Made by a program: the position numbers and the translations under genes. From Phytoactinopolyspora halotolerans (GTDB lineage Bacteria > Actinomycetota > Actinomycetes > Jiangellales > Jiangellaceae), in assembly GCF_010550675.1 (NCBI RefSeq), contig NZ_JAAGOA010000003.1:391796-455795 (forward strand): a stretch of 64,000 nt of DNA, written 5' to 3'. Every line of letters begins with the position of its first letter. Within the stretch, counting starts at the first letter, position 1. The notes under the pieces are model-generated. The model had not been told where the DNA came from. It searched no databases and worked only from the letters and a program-made list of their open reading frames with translations. Positions 19,657 to 28,595 of this stretch are shown piece by piece.

Positions 19657-19887
19657 TTACTCGAACGAGCGCGCCGCGCGGCGCAGCGCGTGCTCGTGCA
19701 CAATGGCGGTCGCGTGGCCGTGCGAGAGTCCGTGCTCGCTGCGGAGCCAGCGCACTCGATCATCGAATCGGAGGAACGACGGGCCGTCCTCTAGTGCCGT
19801 GAACCATTCGCGTAGCTCACGCCCGGTCGCGCTGGGGACGCGGGCGACGAGGTTTCGATGGGTTTCCTCGGAGTGGTTCAGGCTCAT
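19657..19887 (-). CDS. DUF4287-domain small protein
   Basis: A 76-residue protein of the DUF4287 type (WFTALED, RFDDRVRWLRSEHGLSHGHATAIVHEH), a helical unit often found alone or with other small domains. Its function is unknown. The ATG at 19887 is preceded by GGAGG five bases upstream on the minus strand, so I trimmed a longer frame starting at 19923. It is divergent from the GNAT gene, across an intergenic region with an imperfect inverted repeat. Confidence 0.75.
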   Translation of the reverse strand: MSLNHSEETHRNLVARVPSATGRELREWFTALEDGPSFLRFDDRVRWLRSEHGLSHGHATAIVHEHALRRAARSFE

Positions 19888-19955
19888 AGCGGCCTCCGTT
19901 GTCTCGTGAGGGCTCCGTAACACGACTCTGCCTCACTGGACGAGTCCACACAAGC

Positions 19956-20006
19956 CCAATCGGGCGATCCTTACGTGCGAAACAACAAGGATCGCTCCCG
20001 CATTGG
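19956..20006. repeat. Imperfect inverted repeat in the DUF4287/GNAT divergent promoter region
   Basis: CCAATCGGGCGATCCTT (19956-19972) faces AAGGATCGCTCCCGCATTGG (19987-20006). They are reverse complements apart from two inserted bases and one shift. The position between divergent genes suits an operator, but a terminator or neutral repeat is possible. Confidence 0.45.
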
Positions 20007-20106
20007 ACGTCGCCACGGACGGACCCACCGAGCGAGCGACGCGTGAACGGCAGGTGGGAGGTAGCGTGCTGTGGAGCGACACCGATGTGGACGAGGAGAT
20101 TCATCT

Positions 20107-20724
20107 GTGTGTGCGCCGACGGTGCGGCTCGCGGAACCGGTCGATGTGGGTGCGCTGGCCCAGACCTTGACCCGTGCTTTTGCCGACTACTCCTTCACCC
20201 GGCATGTGATCAGCGCGGATGATCATCTTCATCGCTTGGAGAAGTTCAACCGGCTGTTCGTCGAGCGGATCGGGATCCCGTACGGCCGGGTGTGGATGAC
20301 CGACGACGCCGCGGCCGTGTCGGTGTGGACGACGCCGCAAACCGCTGAGACCGCCGGGCAGGTGTTCACTGAGCTGGCTCCGTTGTTCGCCGACCTCGCA
20401 GGTGACCGAGCCGGGACGTACGCCGCCTGTGATGACGAGATGGCTCGACATCGGCCGGGTGTCCCGACCTGGTTCCTCGGATCGGTCGGTGTCGCACCGG
20501 ACCGGCAGGGTCAGGGGCTGGGCCGCGCCGTCATCGAACCGGGACTGCGGGCGGCGGAATCCGCGGGGACACCGGCGTTCTTGGAGACATCCGACCCGCG
20601 CAATGTCGAGCTGTATGCGCGGCTCGGATTCACCGTCATGTCCGAATACGTGCTGCCCCACGGCGGGCCGCGCACGTGGTCGATGATCCGACCGGCCGTG
20701 CGCGGCACGACGGACACCCGTTAG
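20107..20724 (+). CDS. GNAT-family N-acetyltransferase
   Basis: A 205-residue acetyl-CoA-dependent transferase. The motif A region is SVGVAPDRQGQGLGRAVI (about 130-148), followed by AFLETSDPRNVELYARLGF, typical of GNAT enzymes acting on small amines or antibiotics. GAGGAG eight bases before GTG 20107 sets the start. The stop codon overlaps by four bases the stop of the convergent SGNH gene. The acceptor substrate is unknown. Confidence 0.85.
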   Translation: MCAPTVRLAEPVDVGALAQTLTRAFADYSFTRHVISADDHLHRLEKFNRLFVERIGIPYGRVWMTDDAAAVSVWTTPQTAETAGQVFTELAPLFADLAGDRAGTYAACDDEMARHRPGVPTWFLGSVGVAPDRQGQGLGRAVIEPGLRAAESAGTPAFLETSDPRNVELYARLGFTVMSEYVLPHGGPRTWSMIRPAVRGTTDTR

Positions 20725-21761
20725 CGCACGACGACATCCGTCGGCTCGTCGCCGGCGGGTCCGGCCGACGGGGCATCGTCCCCGGCGCCGGCCCGGCCGC
20801 GGTTGCGTAGCAGTGCCCATGGGCCGCGCGGGCCGCTGCCGCGTCCGTCGACGGTGGTCGCCGCGACCTCCGTCCCGGCCTCGTCCGCCGCGGCGGCAGC
20901 CGCGACCGAGACCGGCAGCACGCTGTCGCCACGCACAGGCTCGAGCGCTTCTTCCTCTTCCGACCATAGGCCGAGCGCGGCGGCGAGGGACGGCAGCATG
21001 GCCGCGGCGGCATGGGCGTAACCGGCCGATGACGGATGGAACTGATCGTCGCTGAACAACTCCGCCGGCGAGGCGGCGAACTCGGGCCCGAGGATGGAAC
21101 CGAGTGAGACCGTCCTTCCCCCCGCCTCGACCACCGCGACGGTCTGCGCAGCCGCGAGGTTCCGGCTCGACCGGCGTGCCAGCCAGCGCAGCGGCGGCTG
21201 AATCGGCTTGATCGTGCCGAGGTCCGGGCAGGTGCCGACGACCACCTCGCAGCCGTTGTCGTGTAGCCGGCGCACCGCCTGGATCAGGCTGCGAACCGCT
21301 TCCGCCGGCGGAACCTTGTTCGTGACGTCGTTGCCGCCGACGATGATCAGCGCCACCTGCGGGTCGGCGACGAGTGCCTTGTCCACTTGGTCGGAGAGGT
21401 CCGCACTGCGGGCACCCACCTTGGCAACGGTAGTGAGCTGCACCGGCCGCTCCGCGATCTCGGCCAACCCGGAGGCGAGCAGCGCCCCGGGCGTCTCTTC
21501 CGGGGTGGGCGCGCCGTATCCTGCCGCGCACGAGTCGCCGAGCACGACGAACGAGATCGGCTGGCCCTGGTACATGCCATACACGGCATCCGGTTGCGGC
21601 GGGCCGCTCAGTGGTACGCCGGTGATGGTCCGCCGCGCCACCCGTGCCTGCAGCCGCAGCAGTCCGTAGAAGGACGCGCTGAGAAGACTGACGCCGCCGC
21701 CACCGTACGCGGCGGCCCGTGCGATACGTCGTGCATTGTGCGCATTGATCAGGCCCGCCAT
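20721..21761 (-). CDS. SGNH/GDSL-family hydrolase, membrane-anchored or secreted
   Basis: A 346-residue esterase-type protein. Block I is LGDSCAAGYGA (Ser about 76), block III is IIVGGNDVTNK, and block V is DDQFHPSSAGYAHAA, giving the Ser-Asp-His triad. A hydrophobic N-terminal segment (about 15-35) may act as an uncleaved anchor. The alanine- and glycine-rich C-terminal 70 residues have no domain. Family members deacylate lipids or cell-wall glycans; the natural substrate is unknown. The ATG at 21761 heads the frame. The 3' ends of this gene and the GNAT gene overlap. Confidence 0.85.
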   Translation of the reverse strand: MAGLINAHNARRIARAAAYGGGGVSLLSASFYGLLRLQARVARRTITGVPLSGPPQPDAVYGMYQGQPISFVVLGDSCAAGYGAPTPEETPGALLASGLAEIAERPVQLTTVAKVGARSADLSDQVDKALVADPQVALIIVGGNDVTNKVPPAEAVRSLIQAVRRLHDNGCEVVVGTCPDLGTIKPIQPPLRWLARRSSRNLAAAQTVAVVEAGGRTVSLGSILGPEFAASPAELFSDDQFHPSSAGYAHAAAAMLPSLAAALGLWSEEEEALEPVRGDSVLPVSVAAAAAADEAGTEVAATTVDGRGSGPRGPWALLRNRGRAGAGDDAPSAGPAGDEPTDVVVR

Positions 21762-21907
21762 GCAGCAAATCTAGCTCGCTGTGCCGACAACTCATATCCG
21801 TCCGGACGGTCAGCTGGATCACATCCGTCCGATGCCGTGTCATCGCGTCTGTCGCGACGCGCGGGATCGACGGGCGCGGCGGCCGACTGAAGCCGTAGAG
21901 TCGGAGC

Positions 21908-23272
21908 GTGGAGTACTACGAGAACGTCGTCGATCTCATCGGCCATACGCCGCTCGTGCGGCTGGGGACCCTTGCCGCGGACATCCCTCCCTTGGTGCTT
22001 GCGAAGGTCGAGTACTTCAACCCGGGTGGGTCGGTGAAGGACCGCATCGCACGGCGCATGGTGGAAGCCGCGGAAGAGGCCGGCCAGATCGGCCCGGGTG
22101 GCACCATCGTCGAACCGACCAGTGGGAACACCGGGGTCGGCCTGGCGCTGATCGCCCAGCGTCGCGGCTACAAGTGCATCTTCGTATGCCCGGACAAGGT
22201 GAGCGAGGACAAGCGGAACGTCCTGAAAGCGTACGGCGCGGAGGTCGTGGTCTGCCCGACGGCGGTGCCACCGGAGGACCCCGACTCGTACTACTCGGTC
22301 TCCGACCGCCTGGTGAAGGAGATCCCCGGCGCGTGGAAACCCGACCAGTACTCCAACCCTGCCAACCCCCGGTCGCATTACGAGACGACCGGGCCCGAGC
22401 TGTGGGAACAGACCGAGGGCAGGATCACGCACTTCGTCGCCGGCATCGGCACCGGGGGCACCATCAGCGGTACCGGCCGCTATCTCAAGGAGGTGTCCGG
22501 CGGCAGGGTGCGGATCGTCGGCGTCGATCCGGAGGGCTCGGTGTACTCCGGTGGCAGCGGCCGCCCGTACCTGGTGGAAGGTGTCGGCGAGGATTTCTGG
22601 CCCGCCACCTATGACCGGGAGATCTGCGACGAGATCGTCGCGGTCTCCGACCAGGCTTCGTTCGCCTGCACCCGCCGCCTCGCCAGAGAGGAAGGTCTGC
22701 TGGTGGGCGGGTCGTGCGGGATGGCGGTCGAGGGAGCACTCCGGGTCGGCCGGAACGCGTCACCCGACGACGTCATCGTCACGCTCCTCCCGGACAGCGG
22801 CCGCGGGTACATGTCGAAGATCTTCGATGACAACTGGATGATGTCCTACGGTTTCCTGCCGCCGGCAGACGGCACCACGGTGGGCGACGTCATCCGCGGC
22901 AAGGGCGGAGACATGCCTGCCCTGGTGCACACCCACCCCAACGAGACAGTGGCGGACGCGGTCGGGATCCTCCGTGAGTACGGCGTCTCCCAGATGCCGG
23001 TGGTGCGAGCCGAGCCGCCGGTGATGGCCGCCGAGGTGGCCGGTTCGGTGGTGGAGCGTGATCTGATGGACGCCCTGTTCACCGGCGTGGCGTCGCTGAC
23101 GGACAGGGTGGAGATGCACATGTCGCCGCCGTTGCCAATGCTCGGCTCGGGAGAACCGGTGTCCAAGGCGTTCGAGCAGCTCAAGTCCTGCGACGCATTG
23201 ATGGTGGTCGAGGACGGAAAGCCCGCCGGAGTCGTGACCCGGGCGGACCTGCTCGGCCATATGGCGGGCTAG
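21908..23272 (+). CDS. cbs: Cystathionine beta-synthase
   Basis: Condenses serine and homocysteine to cystathionine, the first step of reverse transsulfuration. 454 residues: a fold-type II PLP domain with Lys44 in NPGGSVKDR, the phosphate loop GTGGTISG, and serine-binding PTSGNTG. A pair of CBS domains covers about 330-450 (GDVIRGKGGDMPALVHTHP, then CDALMVVEDGKPAGVVTRADLL). Actinobacterial forms lack the haem domain. TAGAGT (21896-21901) six bases before GTG 21908 suggests a leaderless start. metB lies 4 kb downstream in the same direction. The stop overlaps the convergent SHOCT gene by four bases. Confidence 0.95.
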   Translation: MEYYENVVDLIGHTPLVRLGTLAADIPPLVLAKVEYFNPGGSVKDRIARRMVEAAEEAGQIGPGGTIVEPTSGNTGVGLALIAQRRGYKCIFVCPDKVSEDKRNVLKAYGAEVVVCPTAVPPEDPDSYYSVSDRLVKEIPGAWKPDQYSNPANPRSHYETTGPELWEQTEGRITHFVAGIGTGGTISGTGRYLKEVSGGRVRIVGVDPEGSVYSGGSGRPYLVEGVGEDFWPATYDREICDEIVAVSDQASFACTRRLAREEGLLVGGSCGMAVEGALRVGRNASPDDVIVTLLPDSGRGYMSKIFDDNWMMSYGFLPPADGTTVGDVIRGKGGDMPALVHTHPNETVADAVGILREYGVSQMPVVRAEPPVMAAEVAGSVVERDLMDALFTGVASLTDRVEMHMSPPLPMLGSGEPVSKAFEQLKSCDALMVVEDGKPAGVVTRADLLGHMAG

Positions 23273-23928
23273 CGCGCCGCGGGCGGGTTCCCGTCGAGGA
23301 GTTCTCTCTTCTTCGCCTGGAACTCTTCTTCGGTGAGGATTCCCGCGTCGCGGAGCGCGGCGAGTTCCTTGAGGTCATGCACCAGCTGGGACACCGGCGA
23401 GGGTGGAGGCGGCGGCGGTGGGGGCCCGCCTGGGGTGCTGGGTGCCGCGGACGGCACGTCCTGTTTGAGGGCTCCTGCCACGATGATGAAGATCAGGACG
23501 AAGGCAGCCGAGACGCAGGCGAGAATGAAGATCACCCAGCCGCCGGTCTCATACGAATCCTGCACCGATCGGCAATGCGTCGATCCGAAGCCCAGCGACG
23601 GACATGAAGCCTGCCCGGCGGCGCTGGTCATGAACAGGCCGAGCAGGACGTAGCCGGCCAGCACGAGGAAGACCAGGACTGCCCCGGTGCGCAAGCGTGC
23701 CACGCTGGTCAGCCTGAACAAGACACCGAAGGCGAGTACGGCGACGACAGTGAGGACGACCGCGACGGCGGCGAAGTCAGCATCCGTCGCGCCGGCTTCG
23801 TCCACCAGCCGGTCGTAGTCACGCGAGTCGGAGGCGGCGAGTCCGACGCCGAGCAGGATCCAGACCAGCGTCACCACTACGAGCCATGCTCGTAGTTGCC
23901 TGGTTGCCCGGCTCGGCTTGTCACGCAT
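23269..23928 (-). CDS. Four-helix membrane protein with C-terminal SHOCT domain
   Basis: A 219-residue protein. Four hydrophobic segments (about 12-33, 46-66, 75-98, 130-155) are followed by a proline run and a C-terminal SHOCT module (LKELAALRDAGILTEEEFQAKKREL). SHOCT units are short helical oligomerisation or targeting tags. Two cysteines lie in the loop before the last helix and could form a disulfide. The start was set at ATG 23928, since upstream in-frame sequence covers a terminator hairpin. Function is unknown. Confidence 0.75.
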   Translation of the reverse strand: MRDKPSRATRQLRAWLVVVTLVWILLGVGLAASDSRDYDRLVDEAGATDADFAAVAVVLTVVAVLAFGVLFRLTSVARLRTGAVLVFLVLAGYVLLGLFMTSAAGQASCPSLGFGSTHCRSVQDSYETGGWVIFILACVSAAFVLIFIIVAGALKQDVPSAAPSTPGGPPPPPPPPSPVSQLVHDLKELAALRDAGILTEEEFQAKKRELLDGNPPAAR

Positions 23929-24030
23929 GACGCTATCCGCGCGAGGACGAAGCGAACATGGGCACCGTCTCCTGGCCACGGCAATCCCGAGAACCGGGAT
24001 GCAGGCGAGTGGGAGCCGGAAATCTATCCA

Positions 24031-24060
24031 GTGGGCGATCTTGTTGTCAAGATCGCCCAC
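24031..24060 (-). terminator. Terminator hairpin after msrA
   Basis: GTGGGCGATCTTG (24031-24043) and CAAGATCGCCCAC (24048-24060) form a perfect 13-bp stem with a 4-nt loop. It lies 61 bases past the msrA stop on the minus strand and before the SHOCT gene. Confidence 0.75.
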
Positions 24061-24121
24061 CGCTGCGGAGCGGTATTCTTCCTGCCGCCGTGCGTCTGCG
24101 TGTGCGGACGCCGCGCGTCGG

Positions 24122-24802
24122 CTAGGACTCCTGGACGCCGAGTCCGACCGGGCAGGATACGCCGGTGCCGGCGAGGCCGCAGTAGCCGTTCGGGTTCTTC
24201 GCGTCGGAGAGGTACTGCTGGTGGTAGTCCTCGGCGTAGTAGAACTCGCCGAGGCGGGCGATCTCTGTGGTGATGGCGCCGTGGCCGGCGTCGGCGAGGC
24301 GCTGGGCATAAGCGTCACGCGACGCGAGGGCCGTGTCGCGCTGCGCCTCGGTGGTCCAGTAGATCGTGGAGCGGTACTGGGTGCCGATATCGTTCCCCTG
24401 GCGCATTCCCTGAGTGGGATCGTGGGCTTCCCAGAACGTCTTCAGCAGGTCGGCGTAGCTGACCTGGGCGGGATCGAAGACGACGCGGACCACCTCGGCG
24501 TGGCCGGTCTGCGCCGAGCAGACCTCCTCGTACGTCGGGTTCGGTGTGTACCCGCCGGCGTAGCCGACCGCCGTCGTCCACACCCCCGGAATCTGCCAGA
24601 ACTCACGCTCCGCGCCCCAGAAACAGCCCATGCCGAACACCGCTTCCGCGTAGCCCGCCGGGGGTTCGGCGTCGATCTGCGTGCCGAGGACCGTATGGGT
24701 GCCGGCGAGAGCAAACGGGCGCGTGTCGCGGCCGGGGAGCGCCTCGTCGGCGCTGATCTGACGGGCCTTGGCGGACAAGCCGAACAGGGACAATCCGATC
24801 AC
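24122..24802 (-). CDS. msrA: Peptide methionine sulfoxide reductase A
   Basis: Reduces S-methionine sulfoxide in proteins with thioredoxin. 226 residues, including the catalytic GCFWG motif near residue 60, [23 protein letters not shown], and two C-terminal resolving cysteines (NGYCG and VSCPVG). GTG 24802 is taken as the start with a GAGAGG run just upstream. An N-terminal extension of about 50 residues before the catalytic domain is normal for long MsrA proteins. Fused MsrB is absent. Confidence 0.95.
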   Translation of the reverse strand: MIGLSLFGLSAKARQISADEALPGRDTRPFALAGTHTVLGTQIDAEPPAGYAEAVFGMGCFWGAEREFWQIPGVWTTAVGYAGGYTPNPTYEEVCSAQTGHAEVVRVVFDPAQVSYADLLKTFWEAHDPTQGMRQGNDIGTQYRSTIYWTTEAQRDTALASRDAYAQRLADAGHGAITTEIARLGEFYYAEDYHQQYLSDAKNPNGYCGLAGTGVSCPVGLGVQES

Positions 24803-24968
24803 CTCTCTACGTCACAGCGGCGTCGGTTCCACTCTGACACCGAGCCTCTGCGATACCGCCAAGTACCTGCTGATCGGACCGGACCACCGGCCGCCGCGTA
24901 CCCCCGCGGCATCGCAGTCACTTCCAGCAACGTATCCCGGGCAGAGGTTGTTCCGGGTACGGTGGCGA

Positions 24969-26432
24969 TCAGGCGACCAGGTCGCCGAGCCCATCGGTGA
25001 CGTGGCCGGTGCTGTCCGCGACGGCGGCGTAGGCCCGCGCGATGATCGGAACCGCGTGGCGCAAGGTCTCCACGGGCAAGGAGTACGGCAGCCGCAGCCG
25101 TCGCTCGAAGGCGCCGTCGATCCCGAACCGAGGGCCTGCGGCGAGCCGGATGCCATACCGTTCCACCTCGGTCACCAGGCGGGTCGAGACCGGGGCGCCG
25201 ATGTCGTACCAGAGGACCAGGCCGCCACACGGAGTCCTGGCCCGCCATTCGGGCAATGCCTGCCCCATCGCGGCCATCAGAGCATCGCGACGTGTGCGGA
25301 TGTCCTCGCGGCGTGTCGCCAGCACGTCGTCGGCTCGTTTGAGCAGCTCGACGGCGATCAGCTGGTTCAGCACCGGGGAGGAGATGTCGAACGAGGCGCG
25401 GACCGCGGCCAGCCGGCGGATGATCGACGCCTCGGCCCGGATCCATCCGACCCTGAGTCCGCCCCACAGCGTCTTGCTCATGGTCCCGATGGTGATCGTG
25501 AGACCGTTGTCGACATAGGTCGCGAACGGGGCCGGCGGCTCGCCGTCGGCGGGACCGAGCGGCAACTCGGCCAGTGTCTCGTCCACGACGGTCAGAGTGC
25601 GGCCGCGGCGCAGCGGTATGGCCAGCGCCCGGCGGACGTCGTCGTCGGCCAGGTGCCCGGTCGGGTTGTTGAAGTCCGGCACGAGATAGGCGAGATTCGG
25701 AGCGGTCTGACGCACCGAGGCGGCGAATGCCTCGATGTCCCAGCCGTCGTCGGTCAGTGCAACGGGCACGGCGCGGGCAGCGGCGCGATGGATCGCGTCG
25801 ATCGCGTTCGGGTAGGTCGGGTGGTCGATCAGCACGCGGTCGCCTGGATGGACCAACAGCGACAGCACCATCGAGAAGGCGTGCTGCGCGCCTGAGGCGA
25901 TGAAGATCTGCTCGGGCGTCGTGGGCAGGCCGCGCGCCGTGAAGCGATCGGCGACGGCACGACGGAGCTCGGGGAGGCCGAAGACGTTGTAGCCGCTGCT
26001 GGTCAAGAAGCGGGGCAGTTGCTCGGTAGCGGCGGCATGCGCCTCGTTCAAGGCCTGCAGGGGAGCCTCCGGGGCCGCGTGGGCGAGGTCCACCACTGCG
26101 GAGCCGTCCGGCGCGAACGGCGCGAAGTACCCGCCGGCAGGATCGGTGCCGCCGGTCTCCGGCAACGTGGTCCGGGTGCCGGAACCCTGCCGGCTGCGGG
26201 CGTAGCCGCTGTCGCGGAGCAGGTCGTACGCCGCGGTGACGGTGGTGCGGCTGACGCCGAGGGCGGTCGCCAGCTCTCGCTCCCCGGGGAGCCTGGCTTC
26301 GAGCGGGAGCCGACCGTCGAAGATCAGCATGCGCACGGCCGAGGCGAGCCGGACATAGGCGGGTCCGCTGGCGTCGGCGCGGGACCAGTCACCGAGTGCC
26401 CGGGCCAGATGATGGCCACTTATGGTTCGCAT
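24969..26432 (-). CDS. MocR-family PLP-dependent regulator (YczR-like)
   Basis: A 487-residue chimera. The N-terminal GntR-type winged helix covers about 1-90 (LPGERELATALGVSRTTVTAAYDLLRDSGY). The rest is an aminotransferase fold-type I domain with PLP lysine in TMSKTLWGG (about 318) and a DFNNPTG motif. Such proteins sense PLP or an amino-compound aldimine. The gene is divergent from a yczE-type membrane gene; the yczR-yczE pairing is described for MocR regulators, so yczE is the likely target. The AT-rich 26,440-26,480 stretch should hold the operator. Confidence 0.9.
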   Translation of the reverse strand: MRTISGHHLARALGDWSRADASGPAYVRLASAVRMLIFDGRLPLEARLPGERELATALGVSRTTVTAAYDLLRDSGYARSRQGSGTRTTLPETGGTDPAGGYFAPFAPDGSAVVDLAHAAPEAPLQALNEAHAAATEQLPRFLTSSGYNVFGLPELRRAVADRFTARGLPTTPEQIFIASGAQHAFSMVLSLLVHPGDRVLIDHPTYPNAIDAIHRAAARAVPVALTDDGWDIEAFAASVRQTAPNLAYLVPDFNNPTGHLADDDVRRALAIPLRRGRTLTVVDETLAELPLGPADGEPPAPFATYVDNGLTITIGTMSKTLWGGLRVGWIRAEASIIRRLAAVRASFDISSPVLNQLIAVELLKRADDVLATRREDIRTRRDALMAAMGQALPEWRARTPCGGLVLWYDIGAPVSTRLVTEVERYGIRLAAGPRFGIDGAFERRLRLPYSLPVETLRHAVPIIARAYAAVADSTGHVTDGLGDLVA

Positions 26433-26576
26433 GATGCCACTATTTCACAACTGGCTATAGAATTTAAGGCCAATATCCGGCACTGTGGCGATGTGCAGGA
26501 GAACAACGCTGATGACAATCCCACGTCCGGCCGCGGCCCGGACGACGGCCCGCAAGGGGGCGTGGAGCCCGTACCG

Positions 26577-27245
26577 GTGGACCATGGCCGCAGGCTGACG
26601 CGTCGGCTCGTGCAACTCTATCTCGGCCTCGTCCTCTACGGGTTCAGCATGGCGCTGCTGATCGAGTCCACCCTGGGCCTGGACCCGTGGGATGTGCTCC
26701 ATCAGGGCATCGCCATCTGGACACCGATGTCGATCGGGATCGTCACGATTCTCGTCGGGGCGGTGGTGTTGCTCGCGTGGATACCGTTGCGCCAGCGTCC
26801 CGGTCTGGGCACGGTCAGCAATGTCGTCGTGATCGGGCTCGCGGTCGATGCGTCGCTGTGGTTCCTTCCCCAGCCGGACGCCCTGGCGCTACGTGCCACG
26901 TTCATGGTGGCAGGTGTCGTGTTGAACGCCGTGGCGACCGCGGCGTACATCGGCGCCTGGTTCGGGCCGGGGCCGCGGGACGGCCTGATGACCGGTCTGG
27001 TGGCGCGTACCGGTGGGTCGGTGCGTGTGGTCCGGACCTCGATCGAGATGACTGTGCTGGCCGTCGGGTGGCTCCTGGGCGGGACCGTCGGCGTCGGGAC
27101 CGTGCTGTACGCGGTCAGCATCGGGCCGTTGGTGCATGCCCTGCTCCCGCGATTGGCCGTACGTCCGTCGTCATACGAGGCGAAACGGTCGACGCGCGGT
27201 GGAATCGAGCCGAGTGATGTGCACGCCGAGGCGCCGACGGCGTAG
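26577..27245 (+). CDS. YczE/YyaS-type integral membrane protein
   Basis: About 222 residues with five hydrophobic helices. Conserved features include MALLIESTLGLDPWDVLHQG near the N terminus and GPRDGLMTGL in the middle, both typical of the YczE/YitT-like family. Function is unproven; export or uptake linked to B6 or an amino acid is suspected from the regulator. I chose GTG 26577 because GGAG lies nine bases before it and the family begins about ten residues before the first helix. The stop codon lies inside the -10 box proposed for metB. Confidence 0.75.
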   Translation: MDHGRRLTRRLVQLYLGLVLYGFSMALLIESTLGLDPWDVLHQGIAIWTPMSIGIVTILVGAVVLLAWIPLRQRPGLGTVSNVVVIGLAVDASLWFLPQPDALALRATFMVAGVVLNAVATAAYIGAWFGPGPRDGLMTGLVARTGGSVRVVRTSIEMTVLAVGWLLGGTVGVGTVLYAVSIGPLVHALLPRLAVRPSSYEAKRSTRGGIEPSDVHAEAPTA

Positions 27246-27248
27246 TGT
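27243..27248 (+). promoter_or_regulatory. -10 box of an apparently leaderless metB promoter
   Basis: TAGTGT ends seven bases before GTG 27256 and overlaps the yczE stop codon (TAG, 27243-27245). This implies metB has its own promoter in addition to read-through. Confidence 0.45.
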
Positions 27249-27255
27249 CCACCTC

Positions 27256-28392
27256 GTGCACGAATTCGAGACGCGAGCCATTCACGCTGGACAGGAGCCG
27301 GACCCGCAGACTGGCGCGGTCGTTCCCCCGATCTACGCGACCAGCACGTACGCCCAGGACGGTGTCGGCGGTCTGCGCGGTGGATACGAGTACAGCCGAT
27401 CCGCGAACCCCACGCGCACGGCGCTGGAGGAGTGTCTGGCCTCCCTCGAGGACGGCTCCCGTGGTCTCGCCTTCGCGAGTGGGATGGCGGCGGAGGACAC
27501 GCTGTTGCGGACGGTGCTCAATCCGGGCGATCACATCATCATCCCGGACGACGCCTACGGAGGCACGTACCGCCTGATCAGCCGCGTGGTTGAGCGTTGG
27601 GGGGTGTCCTGGTCGGCCGTCGCGGTGTCCGACGTGGACGCGGTCCGGGCGGCGCTGCGGCCGGAGACCAAGGTGGTCTGGATCGAGACTCCGACCAACC
27701 CGCTGCTCAACATCGCCGACATCGCCGTTCTCGCGGGCATCGCACACGACGCGGGGGCGCTCCTGGTGGTGGACAACACGTTCGCGACGCCGTATCTGCA
27801 GCGGCCGCTGCGGCTGGGGGCGGACGTCGTCGTCCATTCGACCACCAAGTACTGCGGTGGCCACTCGGACGTCGTCGGTGGCGCGCTGGTCGCCGCCAGC
27901 GCCGAATTGGGCGATGAGCTCGCTTACCACCAGAACGCCATCGGGGCGGTCGCCGGCCCGTTCGACGCGTGGCTGGTGCTGCGCGGGCTGAAGACGCTGG
28001 CGGTGCGGATGGATCGTCACTGCGACAACGCCGAGCGGATCGTCCAGGTACTGCAGGGGCATCCCCGCGTCCGCGAGGTGCTCTACCCCGGCCTGGTCAG
28101 CCACCCTGGACACGATGTGGCGGGGCGGCAGATGCGCCGCTTCGGCGGCATGATCTCGTTCCGGGTCGCGGATGGTGAGGACGCCGCCGTCGAAGTGTGC
28201 AACCGCGCGCGTGTGTTCACGCTGGGGGAGTCGCTGGGCGGCGTCGAGTCGTTGATCGAGCATCCGGGACGGATGACGCACGCCAGCGCGGCTGGGTCTC
28301 CTCTCGAAGTGCCGGGCGACTTGGTTCGGCTGTCGGTCGGGATCGAGAACGTCGACGATCTCCTCACCGACCTGGATCAGGCGTTGAAGTAG
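27256..28392 (+). CDS. metB: Cystathionine gamma-synthase (possibly with gamma-lyase activity)
   Basis: A 378-residue PLP enzyme of the Cys/Met metabolism family. The PLP lysine is Lys198 in HSTTKYCGGHSD, with YSRSANPTRTALE and the cofactor phosphate region SGMAAEDT. It makes cystathionine from O-acyl- or succinyl-homoserine; homologues in actinobacteria also cleave cystathionine, and sequence does not separate the two. The GTG at 27256 starts right at the conserved FETRAIHAG and lacks a Shine-Dalgarno. With cbs nearby the cell can run transsulfuration. A hairpin follows at 28402-28457. Confidence 0.92.
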   Translation: MHEFETRAIHAGQEPDPQTGAVVPPIYATSTYAQDGVGGLRGGYEYSRSANPTRTALEECLASLEDGSRGLAFASGMAAEDTLLRTVLNPGDHIIIPDDAYGGTYRLISRVVERWGVSWSAVAVSDVDAVRAALRPETKVVWIETPTNPLLNIADIAVLAGIAHDAGALLVVDNTFATPYLQRPLRLGADVVVHSTTKYCGGHSDVVGGALVAASAELGDELAYHQNAIGAVAGPFDAWLVLRGLKTLAVRMDRHCDNAERIVQVLQGHPRVREVLYPGLVSHPGHDVAGRQMRRFGGMISFRVADGEDAAVEVCNRARVFTLGESLGGVESLIEHPGRMTHASAAGSPLEVPGDLVRLSVGIENVDDLLTDLDQALK

Positions 28393-28401
28393 CGACTCTG
28401 G

Positions 28402-28457
28402 CGGTGATCGTCAACCGTCGACCGCGCCGTACGCGGTCCTGCGGTTGATGATCACCG
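28402..28457. terminator. Long imperfect hairpin after metB
   Basis: CGGTGATCGTCAACCG (from 28402) faces CGGTTGATGATCACCG (to 28457). An inner ACCGCG/CGCGGT stem gives arms of about 25 nt with three or four mismatches. The TGATCxTCAACCG core is shared with the hairpin after the sugar-importer operon at 54301. Confidence 0.7.
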
Positions 28458-28595
28458 AATGTCGAAATCCGCCGATTTCGGGCCTTGATCACCTTTGCCC
28501 TTTGATGAGAAGCTCTGGGGCGGTCAACGTGGCCTCACCGGGACTTGTCGGTGCCGAGGCGCGCGCGAAGAGACGGGTACGGGAGGCGGGACGGC

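Noticed and set aside
24803..24968. A tRNA or small RNA between msrA and the MocR gene
   Set aside because: No cloverleaf or other stable fold could be drawn.
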